Assembly (NCBI GenBank): GCA_030653365.1
Contig: JAURZL010000018.1
Span: 1-64,000, forward strand
Length of the DNA stretch: 64,000 bases
Reading direction: 5' to 3'
Source of the DNA: Anaerolineaceae bacterium
GTDB taxonomy: Bacteria > Chloroflexota > Anaerolineae > Anaerolineales > Anaerolineaceae
Below the pieces are notes generated by a model. It was not told the DNA's origin. It saw nothing but the letters and a program-made list of their open reading frames with translations, and did no database searches. A program made the position numbers and the translations under genes. Shown here piece by piece: positions 17,592 to 27,200 of the stretch; the stretch's first letter is position 1, and each line of letters begins with the position of its first letter.

Positions 17592-19475
17592 ATGAAAAAA
17601 TTTCTGAATTATTTAAAAAAATATAATAATATTGTTTGGATTCTCCTGGCCATTGCAAATTTTGTTTTGGTTATTTTTATACTTAATTCCAAGTTAATTA
17701 AAAACACAGAGCCATCCTTTCCAACAATTGATCCTTCACCGACAGAAACCGTCATCCAAATTACCAAACCTGTTATTACTCAGGGTTCAAATTCAATTTC
17801 ACCATCCCCAACAGAATCAATTAGTAATAATTCCCAGCAGATACCTTTATTTATCCTATCAATTTTTGTAAATCAAAAATCACAACTTTATGTTTACCAT
17901 CCGGATGGAATTCCATTTACGCGCTTACTGAATGAACCATACGAAGAAATCCATCCATCTGTCAGCCATGATCAACAGAAACTTGCTTACAGTGCGAAAA
18001 AAAATGGCTATTGGGATATTTTCATACTGGATTTAAAAACAGGTGATGAAACCAGAGTAACTGATACACCGGAATATGAAGGAGCACCTACATGGTCTTC
18101 TGATGGATTATTTCTCGCTTACGAATCATATAAAAATGGCAATCTAGATATATTCATTCAAGATATTGTAAATCTGGAAACACAGCCTATCCAACTTACC
18201 AATAGCAACAGTCCTCAATTTTCTCCCTCATGGAGTCCAAAAGGAAGAGAAATCGCCTACGTTTCAACGCTAAGCGGAGATGAGGAAATTTGGCTTGCAA
18301 ATCTCGATTCAATTGAGAACCGATTTACAAAAATCTCAGACCAACCGTATCAGGTTGATTTGAATCCAAAATGGTCGGAAGATGGTGAAAAATTATTATG
18401 GTCAAGTGAAAAAAATGGATATCCAACCATAATGATGAAAGACTTCTCAGGATCCAATCAACCAATCACGGAACTGGGAATTGGCGATTCAGCAATTTTT
18501 ACCACAGCCCACCTGACATATATTCAAAGGGAAGCAAACCAGAATTTTTTGATTTCCAAAAACCTTTCAGATGGTCTTTTTGCTTTTCCATCCATTTCAT
18601 TGCCAGGAAATATTAATGGTTTTGATTCGCTGTCCAATTATGAAGATAAAAATTTCTTGCAGGAAAGCATTGAAAATAATCCAGTATATTTTCCTGATCA
18701 GCAAATAAGTGGAAATATTGAAATCGATAAAAATAAACGAGTTGGTTTGGATTCTCTAACAAATGTCGATACAACATTTCCCTTTCTAAATGAATCAGTT
18801 ATTGCAAACTTCAATGAATTAAGATATAAAATAGCTTCTGAATCAGGGTGGGATTTTCTTAACCAAATAGAAAGAACGTTCATTCCAATTACAGAACCTG
18901 CAACTCCCGGAACTGCAGAAGAATGGCTTTATACTGGCCGGGCATTTGAATTCAATCCACTTTCCATACATGCTGGATTGACTACCACTATAAAAGAAGA
19001 GCGCAACGGTCAAACTTATTGGAGAATATACATAAAATCCAGATATCAGGATGGTTCTCAGGGTTTGCCACTAAAGCAAATGCCATTCAATCTTTCTGCC
19101 CGGTATAATAATGATCCTTTGACCTATGAGGCAGGAGGAATTAGGGTGCCAATACCTGTTGGTTATTGGATTGACCTGACCGAACTCGCATTAAGTTTTT
19201 CCTGGGAACGATTACCAGCAATAGGAAATTGGCAAAAATATTTTGATTCTGCCCGGTTTAATCAATTTGTCCTTACAAATGGATTAGATTGGTATGCAGC
19301 GATGAAGGAGCTTTATCCTGTTGAAGCATTTAAAACACCGACACCAATTCCAACCAACCCGCTAACCCCTACAATCAGTCCAACCATTCGATATTTCAGA
19401 TCACCAACGATAACCTCTACCCCTACAGAGACCGTTATCCCTACCCGGAGACCCACCTGGACACCCATTCCATAA
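17592..19475 (+). CDS. Membrane-anchored TolB-like beta-propeller protein
   Basis: A 627-residue exported protein. A single N-terminal transmembrane segment (about 14-32) is followed by a Thr/Pro-rich stalk. Residues about 85-290 contain repeated PD40/TolB-type blades: HPSVSHDQQKLAYSAKKNGYWDIFILDL, APTWSSDGLFLAYES, SPSWSPKGREIAYVS, NPKWSEDGEKLLWSS. A further unknown domain (about 390-590, WLYTGRAFEFNP...) precedes a C-terminal Thr/Pro-rich tail. It lies four bases upstream of a second M23 gene, so a shared envelope task is likely. Ligand and function are unknown. Confidence 0.75.
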   Translation: MKKFLNYLKKYNNIVWILLAIANFVLVIFILNSKLIKNTEPSFPTIDPSPTETVIQITKPVITQGSNSISPSPTESISNNSQQIPLFILSIFVNQKSQLYVYHPDGIPFTRLLNEPYEEIHPSVSHDQQKLAYSAKKNGYWDIFILDLKTGDETRVTDTPEYEGAPTWSSDGLFLAYESYKNGNLDIFIQDIVNLETQPIQLTNSNSPQFSPSWSPKGREIAYVSTLSGDEEIWLANLDSIENRFTKISDQPYQVDLNPKWSEDGEKLLWSSEKNGYPTIMMKDFSGSNQPITELGIGDSAIFTTAHLTYIQREANQNFLISKNLSDGLFAFPSISLPGNINGFDSLSNYEDKNFLQESIENNPVYFPDQQISGNIEIDKNKRVGLDSLTNVDTTFPFLNESVIANFNELRYKIASESGWDFLNQIERTFIPITEPATPGTAEEWLYTGRAFEFNPLSIHAGLTTTIKEERNGQTYWRIYIKSRYQDGSQGLPLKQMPFNLSARYNNDPLTYEAGGIRVPIPVGYWIDLTELALSFSWERLPAIGNWQKYFDSARFNQFVLTNGLDWYAAMKELYPVEAFKTPTPIPTNPLTPTISPTIRYFRSPTITSTPTETVIPTRRPTWTPIP

Positions 19476-19479
19476 AATC

Positions 19480-20613
19480 ATGAAAAAAAATAATTGGATT
19501 TTTATTTGGTTAATTTCCTTATCCGTTTTATTGGGGATATATTTTTTAAGTAATGATGGATTCTATTCAGTCCCAAAAAATGTGATTACAAAAGAAATAA
19601 ATAATACAAAACCAGAAAACCTAAGTCCACAATATAAACCAAGCACCGATATCAATAATCAGAAATCTCCTGAAGATTTAAAAAATGGTTATGAAGAATC
19701 TATCGCCGTCGTATTGCCAATACCTGGAGAACCTCCAATTTCTCTTTGGCGTCCCCCTTTGTATCCTACACCCTGGGCAATTTCCCCAAACGATCATTTT
19801 TATTTTTCCAGACCTATTGCGGCTGACGAAATAAACTGGCCATTGGCAAATTATCGTTATGGGTATTTTTTCCCTGATTCAGATATCATACATACTGGAA
19901 TCGATATAACAGCCCGTCGAGGAACACCTGTAATTGCTGCCGCGCCAGGAACTGTCATTTGGGCCGGATACGGGCTTTACTATGGAACGTATAATGAGGA
20001 AGATCCTTATGGAATGGCAGTAACCATCGAACATGATTTTGGCCATAAAGATAAGAAATTATTGACGGTTTATGGTCATATGGATCGAATTGATGTACAG
20101 GAAGGACAAAGAGTAGAAACAGGAACAAAGTTGGGTATTGTTGGTAACACTGGATTTACAACCGGACCGCATTTACATTTCGAAGTCCGATTGGAAACCA
20201 ATAGTTATTTTAGAACCCGAAATCCGGAACTTTGGTTATCACCGCCTCAGGGTTGGGGTGTTTTGGTTGGACAACTTAAAAGTATTGATTCCCAATATAT
20301 CAACCTAAAAGAGGTGTATATACGCAATATTGAGACAAAACAATCCTGGATGGTCTTGACGTATGCAACAAACAACATAAATCGTGATGATTATTACAAA
20401 GAAAACCTCGTTTTGAGTGATCTCCCTGCTGGCGAATATACTTTATCATTTTCATATGATGGAGTAACATATAGATATGATTTCACAATTTATCCTGGAG
20501 CGATTTCTTATATTTCTTTTCATGAAAGAACTGGTTTCTCAAATGAATTACCCCCGGTACTTAGTCCTAAAGAATGGGATAATATAGTTCTGACTGATGA
20601 TTTTCTTCCTTGA
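19480..20613 (+). CDS. M23-family peptidase with N-terminal membrane anchor
   Basis: A 377-residue protein with an N-terminal hydrophobic segment (7-24). The LytM domain spans about 140-260: HTGIDITARRGTPVIAAAPGTV gives the first His and Asp ligands, LTVYGHMDRIDV the middle His, and GPHLHFEVRLE the HxH. A beta-rich C-terminal region (about 275-360) has YSLS-like adhesion or carbohydrate-binding appearance but no family I can name. The gene begins five bases after the beta-propeller stop codon, indicating co-transcription. It probably acts in peptidoglycan turnover. Confidence 0.85.
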   Translation: MKKNNWIFIWLISLSVLLGIYFLSNDGFYSVPKNVITKEINNTKPENLSPQYKPSTDINNQKSPEDLKNGYEESIAVVLPIPGEPPISLWRPPLYPTPWAISPNDHFYFSRPIAADEINWPLANYRYGYFFPDSDIIHTGIDITARRGTPVIAAAPGTVIWAGYGLYYGTYNEEDPYGMAVTIEHDFGHKDKKLLTVYGHMDRIDVQEGQRVETGTKLGIVGNTGFTTGPHLHFEVRLETNSYFRTRNPELWLSPPQGWGVLVGQLKSIDSQYINLKEVYIRNIETKQSWMVLTYATNNINRDDYYKENLVLSDLPAGEYTLSFSYDGVTYRYDFTIYPGAISYISFHERTGFSNELPPVLSPKEWDNIVLTDDFLP

Positions 20614-20627
20614 TTAGTCGTTTGCCC

Positions 20628-20656
20628 TTGACAGAATACTGGTATTCAATTGAAAA
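20628..20656 (+). promoter_or_regulatory. TTGACA box followed by a perfect 14-bp palindrome
   Basis: TTGACA at 20628-20633 is followed at once by GAATACTGGTATTC (20634-20647), a perfect palindrome that fills the space where the spacer of a promoter would lie. A -10 box at 17 bp (TGAAAA) is poor. It sits 65 bp before the Ig-lipoprotein start and looks like an operator for that gene. Confidence 0.45.
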
Positions 20657-20711
20657 TCAGTGTTGAATAAGATAAATAAAGAAATGGATAGTTTGTAATT
20701 TGGAGGTATTT

Positions 20712-21410
20712 ATGAATATAAAAATTAAAAAGACCAGTCTCTGGATCCTAGTTATGTTAGTTTTTACATCAATTATAGGGGCATGTGCACCAAAAGCTCC
20801 TGTAGAACCCACATTGGATGCAAATGTTATTTTTACCCAGGCAGCTGAAACTGTAGCTGCACAATTAACCAGTACTGCACTCAGCCAACCAACCGCTACC
20901 AACACAATGCAACCGACTGCTACACGAACAGCAACAATTCCAGCACCATCTGCAACTCCTCTGGTAGGTTCAACAAATTCAATTCCAGTAGGTACATCAG
21001 CAGTTGGAACTACCCCAAACCCAAATAAAATGATTTTTGTCTCTGACGTCACCATCCCTGATGGTCAGGTTATTCCACCGGGATCAAAATTTGTAAAAAC
21101 CTGGAAAATCAGAAATACAGGTACAACAACATGGACAGCTAACTACAGAGTTCGCAATTGGGCAGGTGAAAGATTTGGTGCACCAGCATCATTCTTATTA
21201 GGACAGGAAGTAAAACCAAATACTGATGTTGATATTTCGATTGAATTTACTGCACCTCTCCTAAGCGGTGAATATCTTTCTCATTGGATTCTTTCAGATG
21301 AAACGGAAGCGAATTTCGGAAATACATTTTATGTAAAATTCGTTGTTGGCGTACCGGCTTCACCGACTGCTACCATAGAACCGACAGCGGAGCCAACTGC
21401 AACCCCATAA
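20712..21410 (+). CDS. Lipoprotein with NBR1-type Ig-like domain
   Basis: A 232-residue exported protein. The signal ends IIGACAPKAP, a lipobox with Cys. A Thr/Ala/Pro-rich linker (about 40-105) is followed by a domain that matches the Ig-like central domain of NBR1: FVSDVTIPDGQVIPPG, KTWKIRNTGTTTWT, LLSGEYLSHWILSD and FGNTFYVKFVV. In bacteria this domain is common in Chloroflexota surface proteins, with no fixed function. GGAGG at 20702-20706 lies five bases before the ATG and fixes the start. The stop overlaps the queG start (TAATG). Confidence 0.82.
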   Translation: MNIKIKKTSLWILVMLVFTSIIGACAPKAPVEPTLDANVIFTQAAETVAAQLTSTALSQPTATNTMQPTATRTATIPAPSATPLVGSTNSIPVGTSAVGTTPNPNKMIFVSDVTIPDGQVIPPGSKFVKTWKIRNTGTTTWTANYRVRNWAGERFGAPASFLLGQEVKPNTDVDISIEFTAPLLSGEYLSHWILSDETEANFGNTFYVKFVVGVPASPTATIEPTAEPTATP

Positions 21411-22561
21411 TGTCTTCAATATTTAGAAAAGATTTACATTCACTAAAAAATGAAATAAAAACCGAAGCGAAGAGCCTCGGTTTTTCTCATATCAGCTTTA
21501 CAACTCCTGGCACACCAATTCATTTTGATTCTTTTATGAAATGGTTAAGTGCTGGACATGCAGCGAAAATGGGGTATATGCAAAGATCGGATACGATTGC
21601 AAAAAGGAAAGATCCTCGGTTGATGTTTCCTTCATGCGAATCTGTTATATCTTTGGCTTTACCTTATACCCCTGTAAATCAAGAGGCTGAAGAGAACAAT
21701 GAAATTAGGATTGCCAAATATGCAATCGGACCGGATTATCACTCCATCATTCCTGAATTACTGAGGATTTTATTGGAAAAGATTAATCAAAAGATATCAC
21801 CAGAAAATTTAGAATATCAAATTTTTACTGATTCTGCCCCCATTTTAGAAAAGGACTTCGCTCAAAAGGCAGGAATGGGCTGGATTGGAAAGAATTCTTG
21901 TTTAATCATTCCTGGGTTTGGTTCATATTTTTTTCTGGCAGAAATTTTGACAAATCTGCCCTTTGAACCAGATACTCCATTTATTTATGATTTTTGTGGT
22001 AATTGCACCAATTGTATTGATAGTTGTCCTACAAATTGCATTCTGCCCGAGAGAACAATTGATGCGAACCGGTGTATTTCTTATTTGACAATTGAAAACC
22101 GGGAAAATACCCCGCACGAATTAAGGCCAAAAATCAACAATTGGGTTTTTGGGTGTGATATCTGTCAACAGGTTTGCCCCTGGAACGTCAGGTTCTCAAA
22201 AGAACCTGATATAAATTATTTTAAAAAATCCAATGGGGTGGAAAATTTAGATTTGGAAAGAGAATTGCTGATCGAGAAAAATGAATTCAGGAAAAAATTT
22301 GAATCATCTCCAATATTGCGAACAAAATATCAAGGATATAAAAGAAATTTACTGGTTGCAGCAGGTAATAAATTTCAGGAAAAATTCATAGAACCCGTTA
22401 AATTTATAATAGAAAATGAAGAACATCCACTCTTGCGAAGCCTGGCAGCCTGGGTTTTAATTCATAATAATAATGATCTGGATTATTTCATTTCAATCCT
22501 TGAAATTGAAACAGATCAATCGGTAAAACAAGAAATTGAAAATCTACTACATGAAAATTAA
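21410..22561 (+). CDS. queG: Epoxyqueuosine reductase QueG
   Basis: A 383-residue cobalamin-dependent iron-sulfur enzyme that reduces epoxyqueuosine to queuosine in tRNA. The N-terminal region has GFSHISFT and AAKMGYMQRSD; the DUF1730 region has DSAPILEKDFAQKAGMGWIGKNS. Two 4Fe-4S clusters are shown by CGNCTNCIDSCPTNC and CDICQQVCPWN. A C-terminal HEAT-like tail extends past residue 320. It overlaps the preceding lipoprotein gene by one base. The QueA gene at 44.5 kb supplies the preceding step. Confidence 0.95.
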   Translation: MSSIFRKDLHSLKNEIKTEAKSLGFSHISFTTPGTPIHFDSFMKWLSAGHAAKMGYMQRSDTIAKRKDPRLMFPSCESVISLALPYTPVNQEAEENNEIRIAKYAIGPDYHSIIPELLRILLEKINQKISPENLEYQIFTDSAPILEKDFAQKAGMGWIGKNSCLIIPGFGSYFFLAEILTNLPFEPDTPFIYDFCGNCTNCIDSCPTNCILPERTIDANRCISYLTIENRENTPHELRPKINNWVFGCDICQQVCPWNVRFSKEPDINYFKKSNGVENLDLERELLIEKNEFRKKFESSPILRTKYQGYKRNLLVAAGNKFQEKFIEPVKFIIENEEHPLLRSLAAWVLIHNNNDLDYFISILEIETDQSVKQEIENLLHEN

Positions 22562-22567
22562 ACAAAA

Positions 22568-22591
22568 AGCCCTTCGATTTTTCGAAGGGCT
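22568..22591. terminator. Bidirectional terminator between queG and the LysM gene
   Basis: AGCCCTTCGA and TCGAAGGGCT form a perfect 10-bp stem with a TTTT loop, preceded by an A-run. It serves the convergent queG (plus) and LysM gene (minus). Confidence 0.88.
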
Positions 22592-22609
22592 GAGTAGAAT
22601 TTTTATTGA

Positions 22610-23299
22610 TTATGGTGTTGGAGTTATTGTGGCTGGTAATGTAGGAATTGGAGTCACGAGATTTACACGGACTTCTAACACTTGACCTGCAAAAATTTGG
22701 TTAGAATTTTCCAGGTTATTGATTTCCATGATGTCTTCCACAGTACTTAAGAATTTATCTGCAATCAGGGCTAAAGAATCTCCAAATTGTACGACGTAAG
22801 TTAACTTTGATCCTCTTGGAAGATTGGTAGGCCATTGTGTGGCTGTAGGTAATTCCTGATTAGGTGCAGGAATTATGATAGTATCTCCAGGTTTAATCGG
22901 GCAAGTTCCTGTCTCAAAATTATTGATTGCTAACAGAACCATTAAATCAACATCGAAGGTGGCTGAAATATCAAAACAAGTATCCCCATCCACCACCGAA
23001 TATTCTATCGGTCCTGATCTTGTCGGGGTAACCGTAACAGTAGCGGTTTCTGTCACAGTCGATGTCATTGTGAATGTGGCTGTTGGAGGAATGTCGGTCG
23101 GGGTTAGTGTTGCAGTTGTTGTCGGGGTTGCAGATGCAAATAGACTGAATTTCGGTTGACTTGGATTAACCAACCAAACCACCAGAATGATAATCCCAAC
23201 AATAACAAGAATCAAAGCCAGTCCCCAAATAATAAAGGGTAACGTTTGTTGCCTTCTTTTATAGGATTCGATTAATTTCCTCGGATCATCTCTTTTCAT
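22610..23299 (-). CDS. Membrane-anchored protein with two LysM domains
   Basis: About 229 residues from the ATG at 23299. A single transmembrane segment (about 20-43) is followed by a Thr-rich linker and two LysM repeats: YSVVDGDTCFDISATFDVDLMVLLAINN and YVVQFGDSLALIADKFLSTVEDIMEINN. LysM domains bind N-acetylglucosamine glycans such as peptidoglycan, so this is probably a wall-binding membrane protein. No catalytic domain is attached. A TTG four codons upstream is an alternative start. Confidence 0.85.
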   Translation of the reverse strand: MKRDDPRKLIESYKRRQQTLPFIIWGLALILVIVGIIILVVWLVNPSQPKFSLFASATPTTTATLTPTDIPPTATFTMTSTVTETATVTVTPTRSGPIEYSVVDGDTCFDISATFDVDLMVLLAINNFETGTCPIKPGDTIIIPAPNQELPTATQWPTNLPRGSKLTYVVQFGDSLALIADKFLSTVEDIMEINNLENSNQIFAGQVLEVRVNLVTPIPTLPATITPTP

Positions 23300-23378
23300 T
23301 TTGGTACCCAAATCTTTCTAAAACTAAAATATTCTTGAATGATTGTATTCTGATTTCATATTTTTTGCAATTAGCACA

Positions 23379-23387
23379 TGTTATAAT
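23379..23387 (+). promoter_or_regulatory. Extended -10 promoter of the partner-switching operon
   Basis: TGTTATAAT (TGnTATAAT) at 23379-23387, 57 bp before the STAS gene. No good -35 box lies at 17 bp, as is usual for extended -10 promoters. Confidence 0.5.
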
Positions 23388-23443
23388 CAGGTATATTCAT
23401 AATTAACTCTACTAAAAACCCAATCCCAAATGGAGGTTTAATC

Positions 23444-23779
23444 ATGGAATTTTCAAGTACTCAATACAAACGATGTAGTGTTGTCAAAGCTAATGGACGT
23501 GTTGACAGTGCGAGCGCTCCTCAATTACATGAATTATTTAATAAACTAATGGAAGATAACCAATTTCATATCGTTTTTAATATGAATGATGTTAGTTTTA
23601 TCTCCAGTGCAGGATTAAGGGTCTTAATTTCTACTCAAAAAAATTGCAAAAGATTTAATCGGGGTGAATTAGTATTAACAAATGTTCCAGAAAACATTAA
23701 AGCTGCCTTGGATTTAGCTGGCTTTACTGCATTATTCAAGATTTTCGACAACGAAGTATCAGCAGTAGGATATTTCTAA
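23444..23779 (+). CDS. STAS-domain anti-sigma factor antagonist
   Basis: A 111-residue single STAS domain of the SpoIIAA/RsbV family. The phosphorylatable serine by alignment is S55 in SFISSAGLRVLIS. Such proteins bind the anti-sigma kinase when unphosphorylated. It is the first gene of a three-gene set with a kinase (19-bp gap) and a GAF/PP2C phosphatase. GGAGG lies upstream of the ATG. The target sigma factor or other partner is not encoded nearby. Confidence 0.92.
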   Translation: MEFSSTQYKRCSVVKANGRVDSASAPQLHELFNKLMEDNQFHIVFNMNDVSFISSAGLRVLISTQKNCKRFNRGELVLTNVPENIKAALDLAGFTALFKIFDNEVSAVGYF

Positions 23780-23797
23780 ATTTCAATCCAGGAACCT

Positions 23798-24208
23798 ATG
23801 AAGACTCTGACCTTTCCTGGTAGCTATTCAAGTCTGATTAAAATTGGTGATTTTGTTACACAGGCTGCTAGATCGCTAGGTTTTGATGGATTCGAGCTTT
23901 ACAAAATCGAAACTGCAGTAGACGAAGCATGTTCCAATATTATCGAACACGCTTATGGACAGGAAAATGTCGGGGAAATTGAAGTAACTGTATTAACTGA
24001 TCCAGAAAAAATTACAATCACTTTGACTGATTTTGGTTTACCTTTTAATCCAAAAAATGTTAAAAAACCCAACCTGAGTTCGAAATTAAAAGATCGAGAT
24101 GATCATGGATTGGGTATTTATATGATGAAGCAATGGATGGATGTCGTTAATTTCGAGTCTCAAAATGAGAAGAACATTCTGACCATGATCAAACTTTTTA
24201 AGGAATAA
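23798..24208 (+). CDS. RsbW/SpoIIAB-like anti-sigma factor serine kinase
   Basis: A 136-residue HATPase_c protein. The N box is VDEACSNIIEHAYG, the G1 box LTDFGLPFNP and the G2 box DDHGLGIYMMKQWMD. These small GHKL kinases phosphorylate a STAS antagonist and sequester a sigma factor or another partner. It sits between the STAS gene and the phosphatase gene, whose TTG start follows two bases after its stop. All three are probably co-translated. Confidence 0.92.
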   Translation: MKTLTFPGSYSSLIKIGDFVTQAARSLGFDGFELYKIETAVDEACSNIIEHAYGQENVGEIEVTVLTDPEKITITLTDFGLPFNPKNVKKPNLSSKLKDRDDHGLGIYMMKQWMDVVNFESQNEKNILTMIKLFKE

Positions 24209-24210
24209 TT

Positions 24211-27200
24211 TTGTCTGCATCACCAGAATTTCAAGCGATTTCTGAATGGAAACAATATCTTCAATTGGGAGAACGTCTACTGGAACAGCCTTCTGTAGAC
24301 AAACAGTGTTCTTTTATTAGTGAAACCATAAGAAACCTATTGGGTGCTGAAGCAACAGTATGGTTATCAGAACCTTATTTCCCTTTGCCTGGAGATCAGG
24401 ATAACAATATTTTACCAGACGCATCTGTGTCGGAGATAGTACGTAAAACATTTGATCAACAATTGATTAATTTCAATCAGGGCAATAATTCTCCCTTTAT
24501 TGGTCTTAATTTAACCTCCAAACCTACACATCTGGCAATCCCAATGATCAGCCAGGATAATATGTTAGGAATTTTAGAAGTAAAACGCCTAAATGGTCAT
24601 TCTTTTGATCATCGCGAGATGAATTTTCTGGAAGGATTTGCAGCTCATGCTACGGTTTCAATGCAAATCATTCGGCAAGTGGCGATAAAAAACTGGAGGA
24701 TGGAACAATTATCCTTGGTCAGGCAGGTATCTGAACAGATTGCAAATGTCCTCGATCTCAAATCCCTATGTGAGCGGATCACCAATTTAATCCAGACCAC
24801 TTTTGGTTATTATTTCGTCGCAATTTTTCTATTAAATGGCAAAACCAGGTCTTTGGAACTGAAAGCATCGAAGAGTGTTGTCGATCAGGATTTATCCTTA
24901 AAACCATTTAATTTCAATATAAATGATGGAATCATTGGTTTTGTGGCTCGCACAGGAAAAGAATTAATTGCCCCAGATGTTTCGTGTCAGGATCTTTATA
25001 AGCCATATGCCAATCTTCCTAATACACGCTCTGAAGCAACATTTCCATTAAAAATAGATAAAAAAACCCTGGGAGTTCTTGATATCCAGAGTGATCAATT
25101 GGATTCATTTAGTGAGAATGACATAGTTGTTTTGGTAGCACTGGCAAACTCGATTGCAATTGCTGTCCAGGATGCTGAGCTTTACGGTTCTTTATCCGAC
25201 CGAGCTGAACAAATTTCCATAATTTTTGAAGTAAGCCAGGCAATCAATTCCTTTTTGGATCTGGACGAATTACTTGAGAAAATAATTCAAATTATTAAAA
25301 AGCGATTTGGTTTTGACCAAATTCACATATTCACTGTTCACGAAGGCCGCAGAAAAGTGTTCTACCAGGCTGGTTCACTTCCAGAAAGTGAAGATATGGT
25401 TAGTCAGGACTTTGCGTTCGACCTTGATGAAGAAGGAATTATTTCATGGGTGGCGCAGAATGGAATCATTGCCATATCAAATGATATAAGTCAGGATGAT
25501 AGGTTTGGAAAGCAATCTATCCCTCCTCATAATAATAAATCAGAGTTGGTTGTACCACTAATTTATGGTGGTGAAATCCTTGGTGTTTTGGATATACAAA
25601 GTGAAGAAATAAATGCCATTGATGAGCACGATTTGTTTATTTTTGAAGCAATTGCCTCGACAATTTCATCAGCCTTGAGAAACGCCTTCCTTTTCCGCTC
25701 AGAACAATGGAGACACAAGGTAGCAGAATCGTTTAGAAGTGTGATCAGTATGATATCTGCTAACACGGCTGTAGATACTCTCCTTGACAATATTCTAGAT
25801 AAATTAAACCAAAACCTTCCCTGTGATGCTTCTGCTATCTGGTTATTGGATGATAAGTTTGACAGTTTGGAAATCCTGACCCCTAACACACTGCATCTTG
25901 CAGCAACCTGGAATATTTCAAAAGAAAAGCTATTACAATCATTGAAATTGGAACCTGAAACCTGGGGGTTAATGAATTTAGCCTTGAAAAATTCCGAACC
26001 AACGATCCGCTCAGAAAATGGACCTTACGGACCTTTAGGAATCGCACTGGATTTTCCATCTGATTATTCTTCAATTGCAGCTCCATTGAAAATTGGTGAA
26101 CAAATTTTTGGATTGTTAACTTTAGCTCATCGTACATCGAGAAGATATGGTGAGGAAGCGAAAATCATGAGCATCACATTCGCAAATTATGCTGCAGTGG
26201 CAATTCATAATACGAGACTTTATGCAGATGCACAAGAACAGGCATGGATGTCAACAGTGATGCTCCAGGTATCTCAAGCCTGTCAAAGTAGTGAAACAAC
26301 CGAAGATTTACTTGAATCGATGGTACGGCTAACACCTTTACTGGTGGGCGTGAAAAGATGTGCTTTCTATTTATGGAATCCCTATGAAAATTACTTTTTT
26401 CTGAAATCAGAATACGGTTTTTCTTCTCCTCCCAATCCGGTTTGGACAAAGGATGTACCGGCTGTATTTCATTTATTGAATTCTTATAATCCAATTTATA
26501 TTAAGGATTTAGTTGAGGAATTGCAATTCGACTCAAATATCGAAACAGCTGAAAATGGTACTATTTTATTGTTGCCAATGCGGGCTCGTGGAGATTTATT
26601 AGGCACATTTTTAGTGATACATGAAAGTCAAAATACCAAAATTGAAAATAATTTCTCCTCTGACACTCTTTCCATTCTTCAGGGAATCGTCCAACAAACC
26701 GCAGTTTCACTGGATAATATGCGATTAATCGAAGCGCGCCAGGAAGAAGCATATATAACAGCAGTACTTCTTCAGGTTGCACAGGCAGTTGTAACTCAAC
26801 CAAATTTATCTGATACATTTGACACAATCGTGAATTTATTACCTCTTCTGATTGGTGTAAACGTATGTATGATTTATATGCCGGATACAGAATCGGAAAA
26901 TAGCTTCAAAGTTGTTGGTGCATATACAGATAACGTTTATCAATTATCAATTTTCTCATCACAAGAATTTTGTGAAAATAATCCACTATTGTCATTTGTA
27001 AATAAATTTAATCAGATTGCTTATTCATATTTAGATGATGATGAATTTGAAGATGAAAATCTAATAAATTTAAAACCATTGCCGTATATTCAAGAGATGA
27101 AAGTGGAAGTTACTGAACATATGTTGATGGCATTTCCAATAAATCTGAAAGGGGAAGTATTGGGAATTTTGTTGACAAAGGAAGATAATCTCTCTGCCCA

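Noticed and set aside
20634..20647. LexA (SOS) box
   Set aside because: The palindrome lacks the GAAC-N4-GTTC core of Gram-positive LexA sites, and the gene behind it is not a DNA repair gene.
20657..21055. 132-codon frame opposite the Ig lipoprotein
   Set aside because: Mirror of the Thr/Ala-rich linker; no ribosome site or family.
22875..23159. 94-codon Val-rich frame on the plus strand
   Set aside because: It is the complement of the Thr-rich linker of the LysM protein; its composition comes from that low-complexity stretch.
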